This document shows, one piece after another, positions 15,941-23,813 of a stretch of DNA of 40,724 nt. Position numbers and translations under genes: made by a program. The notes below the pieces were generated by a model. The model was not told the DNA's origin and did not search any database. It saw only the letters and a list, made by a program, of their open reading frames with translations. The DNA comes from Opitutaceae bacterium (lineage in GTDB: Bacteria > Verrucomicrobiota > Verrucomicrobiia > Opitutales > Opitutaceae), in assembly GCA_014879845.1 (NCBI GenBank), contig JACSRI010000165.1, forward strand, positions 1 to 40,724. The letters are read 5' to 3'. Within the stretch, counting starts at the first letter, position 1, and each line of letters begins with the position of its first letter.

Positions 15941-18900
15941 CTACACGTCGATCAACGGCAGCCGCCCCGAGGTCGGCACGAGCACGCAGCGAACCCGGGA
16001 CGGCGGCACGCCGGTGAGGGCGGCGGCGGCGCGGCGGTAGAGCCCCATCTGCCGGGTGTAGCGCGCACGGAACTCGCGCGCGGCCTCGGTTTCGGTCCCG
16101 GTCAGTCGGTCGGTCTTGAAGTCATACACGGTCACCTCCTCGAGCGCGCCATCGGGCCGGCGTTCGAGATGCACGCGGTCGAAGACGCCGGTCACCCAGG
16201 CTCCGTCGAGGATGATCTCGAAGGTGCGCTCGCGCCAGATCTCCGTCGTCCCGCCGTCGCGGCCGGCCGGCGGTGCGGAAAACACCGCGCGCAGCGACGG
16301 CGCACGCAGGCAGGCGAGCGCTTCGGCGAGAGCGGACTCGGCATGACCGGCCGCGCGCAGGCGGGCGCGGCCCGCCTCGGCGTCCGCTTCGTCCCACCAC
16401 GCCACCGACGCGAGGATCGCGTGCACCGCCGATCCGAAGGCCGCCGCATCGGCCTCGCGCGCGACGGAAAACAACGACGCCGCCGAAACGCTCCCGTCCG
16501 TATGCCGCGATGGAGTCAAAGCGAGCCGGCGGGCCGCGGGCGGGGCGAGGTCGGGGTCGAGCGTGGCCACGGCCGGCGCGGGCGCGGGTGGCGGAGGCGC
16601 CGCGATCGCGGCAAACCACGACGGATCACCCTCGCTGAACGGCCCGGTGAACGTGCGGCTGCCGATCGCGAACGTGGTGCTCTCGTCGCCGAGGGTGTCG
16701 GTGAGCAGCCGCGGGAAGTTGCGCGACTTCGAGTCACCGCACGGCTCGGTGACGACGTAGAGGCCCTGCTTGGCCCGCGTCATCGCGACGTAGAGGAGCG
16801 CGACCTTGTCGTAACACGCGTCGGCACGCGCGGCCTCGACGTAGGCGGCGAGTCGGGCGTCGTTCTCGTGGAAAAGCTTGTTCGGCAGGTCGAGCACCCA
16901 TTCAGGCGAGCGGTCGCGTGCCCGCTGCACGGCGAGGCCATCGCGCCGCTGGTCGAGGTTCTTGCCCTCGAGGTCGGGCAGGACGACCACGTCGAAGCCG
17001 AGGCCCTTGGACTTGTGGATGGTCATCACGCGCACCACGCCGCTCGACTCGGGCTCGCGGACCTTGTGGCGCTGCATGAACTCGACAAATTCCGCCACCT
17101 CGCGTCCTCCCGACTCGTCGAAGAGCCGGGCCGCCTCGGCCATCTGGCGTCCGCGCGTGCGCGAGAAGACGTCGTCCGCCGCCAGCGACGCCTCCGCGGC
17201 CTCGACCCAGTCGGCGACGGCGCGCTCGAACCCGTCGCGATGCACCTGCGTGAGCACGTGGCGCGCGAGCGCGTCGCGCGTGGCGAGCCCGCGCGCCTCG
17301 AGCACCGCGCCCAGCGGCGTCATCCGCACGTGATGCCACGCCAGCGAATCGCCCGGGTGCGCCGCGGCCTGGAAGAGCGCGAGGATCGCGACGGTGAGGG
17401 GGTTGTCGGTGCAGACGTGGAGGTCGGCTTCCGCGATCGCGGGCAGGCCGCCCTCGTGGCGCAGGTAGTTGGCCAGCTCGGTCGCGGTGTCGTTCTTCTG
17501 CACGAGCACGGCGCTGGTGAGGCCGCGCTCCGCCGGCCCGATCTCGAGCAGCAGGTCGAGCGTGGCGCGAAAGCGCGCGGCCCGGTCGTCGGCGTGGATC
17601 CACGCCGCGTGCCCGGTCAGCTGCGGGCGCGCCGGCGTGTGGTCGACCCACTCGCGTCTCCACCGCGTGGCGACATCGCCGGGAAAATGTCCGGCGAGCA
17701 CGGCGTGGCCGCTGAACACGCGGTTGATCATCGCGAGCAGGGGCGGGGCGGAGCGCCACGACTCGTGCAGCGGCTTCTCGGCGATGTGCGATCCCGGCGT
17801 GCGGTTGTAGTGGTCGGCGATCTCGCGCATGAGGCGCGCGTCGCCGGCGCGCCACGCGTAGATGGCCTGCTTGGCGTCGCCGACGTAGAAGAACGTGCGC
17901 TCTCCCGAGGCGTCCTGCACGACCTCGTCGATGAGGTTGTGCAGCACGCTCCACTGCCCGTGGCTGGTGTCCTGGAATTCGTCGAGCAGCCAGTGGTCGA
18001 AGCGCGCGTCGAGCCGCCAGTCGATGGCGAGACGCCGGGCGGCGCGGTCCTCGGGGTCATCCGCGTCGCCGGAGGCCAGCGCCGGCGCGCCGGCCTCCGG
18101 CGCGAGCAGGCGCTCGACGTCGGCGAAGTTGAGCTGCCCGGCGCGCCGCACGACCTGGTGGTAGACACCCTCGTAGCTCGCGAGCACGGCGTGCAGGCCG
18201 CGCGTGATCTCGATGCGGCGGCGCAGCTCGAGGCCGAAGATGGCGCGCACGACGGCGACCAGGGCCGCGGCACGGTCGCCGTCGAAGGTCACGGCCTTGC
18301 GCTCGACCGTCACGTCGGCGCCGCCGGCGCACAGGCCGGGCCAGACTTTCAGGGCGTTGGTCAGCGGTCGCTCCAGGGCCGAGTCCATGGGGATGCCGGG
18401 GGTCCACTCCATCGCGGCGTCGAGGAACTCGTGGAGGCGCGTGCGCTGCTTGTCGCCCAGGTCGGCCCAGGCGTCGACCTGGGCGCGGAGCGCGAGGGCG
18501 GCGCGGGTCAGTGCGGCGCCGTCCGTTGCGAGCGGCCACGGGCTGCCCCCGGGCCAGATGCGCTCGGGGTTGCCCCAGAGCCCGGCGTCGGGGATGTCCA
18601 GATACACCTCCTGGTGCGCGTCGAGGTAGGCGGCGAGCAGCGACTCGACGGACTTCTGCTCGATCCCGTAGGTGGCCTGCTTGAAGGCCTCGATGAAGAC
18701 CCGCTGTGCGGGGTCGGGCCCCTCGCGGCCCGTCGCGCGCGCGAACATCCGGCGCAGCACGCGCCGCCGCTGCACGAGGGCGGCGTGCTCCTGCAGCAGC
18801 TCGAAGTCGCCGGCCAGTCCGAGCTCGAGCGGGAACGAGCGCACGATGCGCGCGAAAAACGCGTCGAAGGTGCCGAACGAGAGCCGCGGCATGGCGTCGA

Positions 18901-19180
18901 CCATGGCGCGCAGGAGCGCGAGAAACTCCGCGCACCCGAGGTGCGGGCACTCGATCTCGCGTGCGAGGTGCGCGGCGCGCGACGGATCGGCCGCGGCTGC
19001 TGCGAGCTTGCGCAGGATCACGTCGAAGAACTCGCCCGCGGCCTTGCGCGTGAAGGTGAGCGCGACGATGCGCTCGGGCGCCGCGCCGAGCGCGAGCAGG
19101 CGCACGATACGGTTGGTCAGCGCGTAGGTTTTCCCCGATCCCGCCGAGGCGAGGATCATCTCGTGGCCGATCGGGCTCAT
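15941..19180 (-). CDS. addA: AddA-like UvrD-family helicase-nuclease
   Basis: A 1079-residue superfamily 1A helicase with a C-terminal RecB-type nuclease. The Walker A motif ASAGSGKT is at residues 11-18, followed by VALTFTRKAA. Motif II is DEFQDT at 400-405, later helicase motifs include YVGDAKQAIYAWR, and motif V is VMTIHKSKGLGFDVVVLP. The C-terminal nuclease shows GSAVHAIL, YDFKTDR and the QMGLYRRA helix. Partnered with the AddB-like gene upstream, it should process double-strand DNA ends for recombination repair, like AddAB or RecBCD. ATG 19180 overlaps the AddB stop (ATGA). A large open frame on the opposite strand is only a GC-driven shadow. Confidence 0.93.
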   Translation of the reverse strand: MSPIGHEMILASAGSGKTYALTNRIVRLLALGAAPERIVALTFTRKAAGEFFDVILRKLAAAAADPSRAAHLAREIECPHLGCAEFLALLRAMVDAMPRLSFGTFDAFFARIVRSFPLELGLAGDFELLQEHAALVQRRRVLRRMFARATGREGPDPAQRVFIEAFKQATYGIEQKSVESLLAAYLDAHQEVYLDIPDAGLWGNPERIWPGGSPWPLATDGAALTRAALALRAQVDAWADLGDKQRTRLHEFLDAAMEWTPGIPMDSALERPLTNALKVWPGLCAGGADVTVERKAVTFDGDRAAALVAVVRAIFGLELRRRIEITRGLHAVLASYEGVYHQVVRRAGQLNFADVERLLAPEAGAPALASGDADDPEDRAARRLAIDWRLDARFDHWLLDEFQDTSHGQWSVLHNLIDEVVQDASGERTFFYVGDAKQAIYAWRAGDARLMREIADHYNRTPGSHIAEKPLHESWRSAPPLLAMINRVFSGHAVLAGHFPGDVATRWRREWVDHTPARPQLTGHAAWIHADDRAARFRATLDLLLEIGPAERGLTSAVLVQKNDTATELANYLRHEGGLPAIAEADLHVCTDNPLTVAILALFQAAAHPGDSLAWHHVRMTPLGAVLEARGLATRDALARHVLTQVHRDGFERAVADWVEAAEASLAADDVFSRTRGRQMAEAARLFDESGGREVAEFVEFMQRHKVREPESSGVVRVMTIHKSKGLGFDVVVLPDLEGKNLDQRRDGLAVQRARDRSPEWVLDLPNKLFHENDARLAAYVEAARADACYDKVALLYVAMTRAKQGLYVVTEPCGDSKSRNFPRLLTDTLGDESTTFAIGSRTFTGPFSEGDPSWFAAIAAPPPPAPAPAVATLDPDLAPPAARRLALTPSRHTDGSVSAASLFSVAREADAAAFGSAVHAILASVAWWDEADAEAGRARLRAAGHAESALAEALACLRAPSLRAVFSAPPAGRDGGTTEIWRERTFEIILDGAWVTGVFDRVHLERRPDGALEEVTVYDFKTDRLTGTETEAAREFRARYTRQMGLYRRAAAALTGVPPSRVRCVLVPTSGRLPLIDV

Positions 19181-22032
19181 GGCGCGATCCCCGGGTTTGC
19201 GATCCACGCCACGCTCGCCTCGGCGCCCTGGTGGAAGAGCGGCGCGAACTCGTCGACGGTGTCGAGCGCTTCCGCCGGCGGCCAGAATGTGCCGGCCGCG
19301 ATGGCGGCGGCCACGCCGTCGGCGCAGCGGTCGGCTGCGGCCTGCCAGGCGGCGTCGAAGCCGGCCCAGAGATTGATGCCTGTTTCGGTGGCGGCTTTCG
19401 GCAGGTTGAAGTAGCCGACCTCGATGGCCACGCCGTACTCGGCCGCGAGGGCGCGCCGGTAGAGTGGGAGTTGCAGGTCGAGCCAGAGCAGTTCCTTGCC
19501 GTCGGGTCCGGTGAAGCGCGCGTAGTCGGGCGGCGGCGACACGTCGGGCGCCGGCGCGGGCGCGCGGCGCACGTGTGTGGTCTGCGGAAGCTTGGCCGAG
19601 TCGAAGGTCTTGTAGTCGAGCACGCGCACCGCGCCGGTGCGATCGTGCCGGTCGATGCGGTCAATGCGTCCGGTCACGGTCAGCGGCCCGACCGCGCAGG
19701 TGAAGTCCATCTCCACCGCCTGGATGGTCCATCCGGCCGCGACGCCCTCGGCGTGCACGCGCGCGGCGTGGGCGAGGCGCTGGCGCGCCGACTCGAGCTG
19801 GACGAGGAGCGGCACGGAGACGCGTGCGCCGTAGAGTGCGTGCGCGCGGCGATCGAGCCGGTCGACAAGGAAGTCGCGCACCTTCGCCGTGTCCGTGCAG
19901 CGCAGCATCGAGGACTCCCTGAACAGCCCCTCGAGCGCGTCGTGCAGGAGGTTGCCGAAATCGCGGGCGTCGAGCTCGTCCTTGCCCGGGTCGACCGGGC
20001 GCATCCGGAGCTTGTGGCGCAGGTAGAAACGGAAAGGGCAGGCGAGGTGGTCGCGAAACGCGGTGACCGAGACGCTGGTGATCGGCTCCGGTGCGGGCGG
20101 GGCGAGGCGCCAGGCGCGCCGCCAGGCCGTGGCGGACGCCGCCCCGTCCTCCGGCGGGATGTCGCGGAAGAGAAATGCGACGCGCGCCGGCAGCTCCGCG
20201 TCATCGCAGAGCAGGAGCAGGCGCGAGGGACGCAGCGGGTCTCCCGCGGCCGAGGTGCGCCCGAGGAGGAAGTCGATGCGGCCGCGTGCACCGCGGCTGG
20301 CGATGAGCGCGTGGAGCAGGTAGGCGTCGCGGGCGAGGCGCGCGGCGTTGGTCTTGAGGCCGAGCCGCTCGCGCAAGACCTCGGGCAGGAAGGCGTGACC
20401 GACGATCGCGGACGGCACGCGACCGTCGTTGAGACCCGCGACGATCAGGTGGGGGGCGTCCTCCCAGGGAAGCTCGAGCCAGCCCTGGAGCTCGAGCGCG
20501 CCTACGGGCTTGTCGTCGAAGCGCCGGGTCTCGGCGAGCTGCTGCAGCGCGAGGCGCCATGTATCCCGGGCGTTGAGACGCCCGAGCCGGCCGACCGCGT
20601 CGGCCGTGGCGCGCGCGATGTCCGCCCACGCCTCCGCGGTGGCGATCACGGCGGCGTCGTCGCCTTCGGAGAACAGGAAACGACGCTGGCCGTGGAGCCT
20701 GGCCAGCGCGGCCTGCGCGCCGTCCGGGAACGGACCGGACGCGAGTTCGCGCAGGCCGTCGAGCGCGTCGAGCGCGCGGGCCAGCGGCTGCCATGGTGTC
20801 TCGCCCGGTCGCGGGCGATGGTCGAGCGCGTGGGTGCGCGCCTCGGCCGAGGTCTGCGGCAGGTGTTTCGCCCGCAGGGCGTCGAGCGACTCGAGCAGGG
20901 CGCCCGGCTGGATGGGTTCGTCCGCCGCGTGCTCGAGCCACGCCAGCACGGTCGGGCAGCGCAGCAGCGACGCGGCGGTCGCGAAAGCCGGCTCCTCGAC
21001 ATACGCGAGGAGCAGGTCGAGGAGTCGGTACAACTCGCTGGCGCGATGGGGCGTGCCCTCCGGGTCGTAGCTCGCGAGGCCGGCGCGGCGCAGTCCGTGG
21101 TGCAGGGGGGCGAGGATCTCGCGGTCGGCGATCGCGATGCCGAGGAGTCCGTCGGCCTGGCGCTGCGCCGCGGTGTGCGCGTGCGCGAGGCGCACGATCG
21201 CGGAGGCCTGGGCGGATGGATCCGCGTGCAGGTGCACGTGGCCGTCGAAGTCCGGCAGTTCGAGCGGCCGGCGGGACCACGCCTCGATCGAGGGGCGGCC
21301 CGACGCGTCGAAGAGATCGAGCGACGGCCCGTGCACGAGGATCTCGACCGGAAGCTGCGTGGCGAGGGCCTCGAGGCGGCGCAGCACGAGCGGCATCGGG
21401 TCCGGGGTGGCGACGACGACCACGCGGCGGATGCCGTCTGGCGGCGTGGATACGGCGGCCGCAGCGGCCCGCGCGACATGCACGCTCGCGAGGCCCGCGC
21501 CCGCGAGGCGGGTCTCATGGCGGTGCTCGAGCTCGGCGAGCTGCTGCCAGCGCCGCAGCTCGGGAAAGATGCCGGCGCGTGCGGGCACGTCGGCGAAACG
21601 CAGCCCGTTTTCGCCGAGCACGGCCTGCACCTCCATGAGCTGGCCGGCGAGGCGCGCCGCCCAGGGAAAGCCGCGATCCACGGGCTCGACCGGGAAGACG
21701 GCGTCGAACTCCGCGAGCCGCGCCGCGCGCAGCACGTCGATCCAGGCGACCAGCGCCTCCGCCGGCGAGGCCGCGGGCTGGCCGTTGATCGCTTCGGACA
21801 GGAGCTGCTCGGGCTGCACCACGCGCGGCGGGAAGACGGCGTGGCCGTGCGCCGCGGCGTGCGCCGCCAGCGCTTCGCGCAGCCGCCGTCCCGCGCGCCG
21901 CGTCGGCACGACGAGGAGCATGTCGCCGAGATCGAGCGGGCCACGCCGGTCCCACGCCGTCGCGAGGTGATCGACCGCCGCGTGGATCAGCGGGGTGTCC
22001 CAGGCGAGGAGGTGCAGGGTGGGTGAAGACAC
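19177..22032 (-). CDS. addB: AddB-like nuclease subunit
   Basis: A 951-residue partner of the helicase that follows. The N-terminal two thirds is an inactivated helicase-like region (DMLLVVPTRRAGRRLREAL, then HLIVAGLNDGRVPS). The C-terminal third is a PD-(D/E)XK nuclease with ACPFRFYL, FGNLLHDALE, GRIDRIDRHD, VLDYKT and LQLPLYRRAL. Bacillus AddB holds an iron-sulfur cluster through a trio of C-terminal cysteines, and this protein has no cysteine in its last 60 residues, so it probably lacks that cluster. GTG 22032 is chosen because SSPTLHLLAWDTPLI matches the usual AddB N-terminus, whereas the 19 residues before it do not. Confidence 0.88.
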   Translation of the reverse strand: MSSPTLHLLAWDTPLIHAAVDHLATAWDRRGPLDLGDMLLVVPTRRAGRRLREALAAHAAAHGHAVFPPRVVQPEQLLSEAINGQPAASPAEALVAWIDVLRAARLAEFDAVFPVEPVDRGFPWAARLAGQLMEVQAVLGENGLRFADVPARAGIFPELRRWQQLAELEHRHETRLAGAGLASVHVARAAAAAVSTPPDGIRRVVVVATPDPMPLVLRRLEALATQLPVEILVHGPSLDLFDASGRPSIEAWSRRPLELPDFDGHVHLHADPSAQASAIVRLAHAHTAAQRQADGLLGIAIADREILAPLHHGLRRAGLASYDPEGTPHRASELYRLLDLLLAYVEEPAFATAASLLRCPTVLAWLEHAADEPIQPGALLESLDALRAKHLPQTSAEARTHALDHRPRPGETPWQPLARALDALDGLRELASGPFPDGAQAALARLHGQRRFLFSEGDDAAVIATAEAWADIARATADAVGRLGRLNARDTWRLALQQLAETRRFDDKPVGALELQGWLELPWEDAPHLIVAGLNDGRVPSAIVGHAFLPEVLRERLGLKTNAARLARDAYLLHALIASRGARGRIDFLLGRTSAAGDPLRPSRLLLLCDDAELPARVAFLFRDIPPEDGAASATAWRRAWRLAPPAPEPITSVSVTAFRDHLACPFRFYLRHKLRMRPVDPGKDELDARDFGNLLHDALEGLFRESSMLRCTDTAKVRDFLVDRLDRRAHALYGARVSVPLLVQLESARQRLAHAARVHAEGVAAGWTIQAVEMDFTCAVGPLTVTGRIDRIDRHDRTGAVRVLDYKTFDSAKLPQTTHVRRAPAPAPDVSPPPDYARFTGPDGKELLWLDLQLPLYRRALAAEYGVAIEVGYFNLPKAATETGINLWAGFDAAWQAAADRCADGVAAAIAAGTFWPPAEALDTVDEFAPLFHQGAEASVAWIANPGIAP

Positions 22033-22238
22033 GGGCGAGGCTGCGCGACGTCGGGAGCATTGGCCCGGCAGGGAGGGGAAAAAGAACAAAGTGTCCCGCG
22101 CTGGGGTGAAATACCGCGGCGTCTAGGGTGCCTCTCAAGTCGTTCATCGATCGCAGGCTAGCGTGCCCCGGCCGGCGGGCGGGCCGGACGCGCCGGGCGC
22201 ACCCCTCAAAATCCTGCGAAATCGCCGATACACGGAAC

Positions 22239-23036
22239 ATGGTCCAATCATCCCTCACCCCGCGACGCCTCCTGGTCGTCGCCGGTTTGGTGGCCGTCGC
22301 AGGCCTTGCTGGGTGTACGACCGTTTCGTCATCCAGCACTTCCGCCGCGTCCCGCGATGCGGCGTTGCCGTCGAACGAACAAGGTGCACCGGCCGCTACA
22401 GCCAATGCCGGTCTCGAGAGCGATAACATCTACGCACGGCGCGTCCAGGCGATCGAATCGATCCCGGGCGGCGCGCTCACGCACGCGCAGTATGTGAGCT
22501 ATGCCGACGCGCTCATGCACTTGGGGCGCCCGCGCAAGGCCATCGACGTGCTCATCTCCGCGGAGATCGCGTTTCCCGAGGCCTACATGAACGCCGTGTA
22601 TCTCGGGCTCGCCTACGAGATGATCGGCGACCTCAAGAGCGCGCGCCACTGGGTGGCCCGCGGCATCGAGCGCAACATCGAGGCGCGCGGCGGAACGGAG
22701 TGGCTGCACCTCGCCATGATCGAGGCGCGCCAGGCGCTCGCGAAGGATCCGGAGTGGCTGCGCAAGCATAGCGTGTTGCGGAACAACACGCACCGCACGG
22801 CCGAGGAGATCCTCAGCGCCATCAAGATCCAGCTGGCCATCTGCGGCGACCTCGGGCTCCCGCCCGACGCGGTGGTGAGCGACCTCTACTTCGAGGCAGG
22901 GATCTGCGCCAACAGCCTCGAGGCGCGTCAGGATTACTTTGCCCAGTCGCTCGAGATCAGCCCGCTGCGACTCGCCGAGATCCAGCAGCAGGAGAAGATC
23001 CGCGCCCGCGCGCAGGCCAGCGTGCAGGTGAACTGA
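22239..23036 (+). CDS. Lipoprotein with tetratricopeptide-like repeats
   Basis: The first 26 residues form a lipoprotein signal: basic residues, a hydrophobic stretch, then LAGC with Cys26 as lipid anchor. The mature chain has helical pairs that resemble tetratricopeptide repeats (YVSYADALMHLGRPRKAID, AVYLGLAYEMIGDLKSARHW). These are typical protein-protein interaction scaffolds. No enzyme motif is present. ATG 22239 is chosen because the lipobox follows at the right distance, and the longer frame from 22128 is basic and unlike a signal. The 206-base gap shared with the divergent addB holds GC-rich inverted repeats near 22165-22195 and a weak -10-like TAGCGT at 22159. Confidence 0.85.
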   Translation: MVQSSLTPRRLLVVAGLVAVAGLAGCTTVSSSSTSAASRDAALPSNEQGAPAATANAGLESDNIYARRVQAIESIPGGALTHAQYVSYADALMHLGRPRKAIDVLISAEIAFPEAYMNAVYLGLAYEMIGDLKSARHWVARGIERNIEARGGTEWLHLAMIEARQALAKDPEWLRKHSVLRNNTHRTAEEILSAIKIQLAICGDLGLPPDAVVSDLYFEAGICANSLEARQDYFAQSLEISPLRLAEIQQQEKIRARAQASVQVN

Positions 23037-23048
23037 GTCCGATTTCCT

Positions 23049-23108
23049 CCCGCGCCTCCGGGCGCGGGCAGGGTGAGACAAGGCCCCGGCATCGCCCGGG
23101 GCCTTTTT
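23049..23108 (+). terminator. Intrinsic terminator after the lipoprotein gene
   Basis: Two hairpins are stacked. The first is CCCGCGCC-TCCG-GGCGCGGG at 23049-23068. The second has arms AAGGCCCCGG (23080-23089) and CCGGGGCCTT (23096-23105) around a six-base loop, and runs straight into TTTTT (23104-23108). The second is a textbook rho-independent terminator for the plus strand. It sits 15 bases before the end of the convergent exonuclease gene. Confidence 0.85.
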
Positions 23109-23123
23109 CGTGGGCACGGCCCC

Positions 23124-23813
23124 TCAGAACCGCACGGGCAGCAGGTCGCCCAGCCGCAGCGGGCGGTTCCGCACCATGTGCCGCAGGCGCGCGAGCAAAA
23201 GGAGAAAAACTTCGGCCGTGGTGAACGTGTCACCCACGGCGGTGTGCCGCTCGATCGCCTCGATCTGGCAGAGGGCGCAGACCTCCTCGAGGGACGGTGG
23301 CCGCTGGTTGGCGTATCCGGTCTTTCGAAACGCCTCGAGCGTGCCCATGGCGAGGTGGGCGGTGTCAAGGAGCGGGTTGCGCAGGCCCGCGCCGAACTGC
23401 CGCTGCAGCGCGGCATGGATCATCTCGGCGTCGAAGCGGACGTGATGGCCGACGAGCACCGCGCCGCGCAGCAGGGGCAGCAGTTCGTAGAGCACCTGGC
23501 GCTCGTCCGTGCCCCGGGCCGTCTCGCACGGGAGGATGCCGTGCACGGCCACGGCGTCGGTCACCGCGGGCGCGGGCTGGCGGATCAGCCAGCTGCGCAT
23601 GTCCCGGACGGCGGCCCGGCCGCCCTGCAGCGGCAGCGCGGCGAGCGAGAGCATGCGGTCCTGCGGGACCTTGAAGCCCGTTGTCTCGGCGTCGATCACG
23701 ACGAAGCGCACGTCCGCGAGGGGCGTGCGCGCGCGCGGGCGCCGCGCCGTATCCGAGACATAGGCACGCACGACGGGGTCGTCGTGGAGGGTGGTGAACG
23801 GCCAGAGGCTCAT
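23124..23813 (-). CDS. DnaQ-family 3'-5' exonuclease (DEDDh)
   Basis: A 229-residue exonuclease with the DEDDh active site. VVIDAETTG supplies Asp41 and Glu43, HHVRFDAEMI supplies the second Asp, and HTAVGDTFTTAEVF supplies the His and final Asp. These enzymes remove nucleotides from 3' ends of DNA or RNA using two metal ions. Residues 1-35 form a short non-catalytic lead-in. It is not a polymerase epsilon subunit by context. Instead, it is coupled by an ATGA overlap to the cNMP/CBS/DUF294 gene upstream, a pairing I recall from many bacteria. The joint function is unknown. Confidence 0.92.
   Translation of the reverse strand: MSLWPFTTLHDDPVVRAYVSDTARRPRARTPLADVRFVVIDAETTGFKVPQDRMLSLAALPLQGGRAAVRDMRSWLIRQPAPAVTDAVAVHGILPCETARGTDERQVLYELLPLLRGAVLVGHHVRFDAEMIHAALQRQFGAGLRNPLLDTAHLAMGTLEAFRKTGYANQRPPSLEEVCALCQIEAIERHTAVGDTFTTAEVFLLLLARLRHMVRNRPLRLGDLLPVRF

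Noticed and set aside
16169-19414. Long plus-strand open frame opposite addA
   Set aside because: It is the mirror of a clear helicase-nuclease gene. The translation is Arg/Gly/Val-rich with no motif, as expected from GC-rich codon bias.
19231-22026. Long plus-strand open frame opposite addB
   Set aside because: Same reason: low-complexity translation antisense to a gene with recognisable nuclease motifs.
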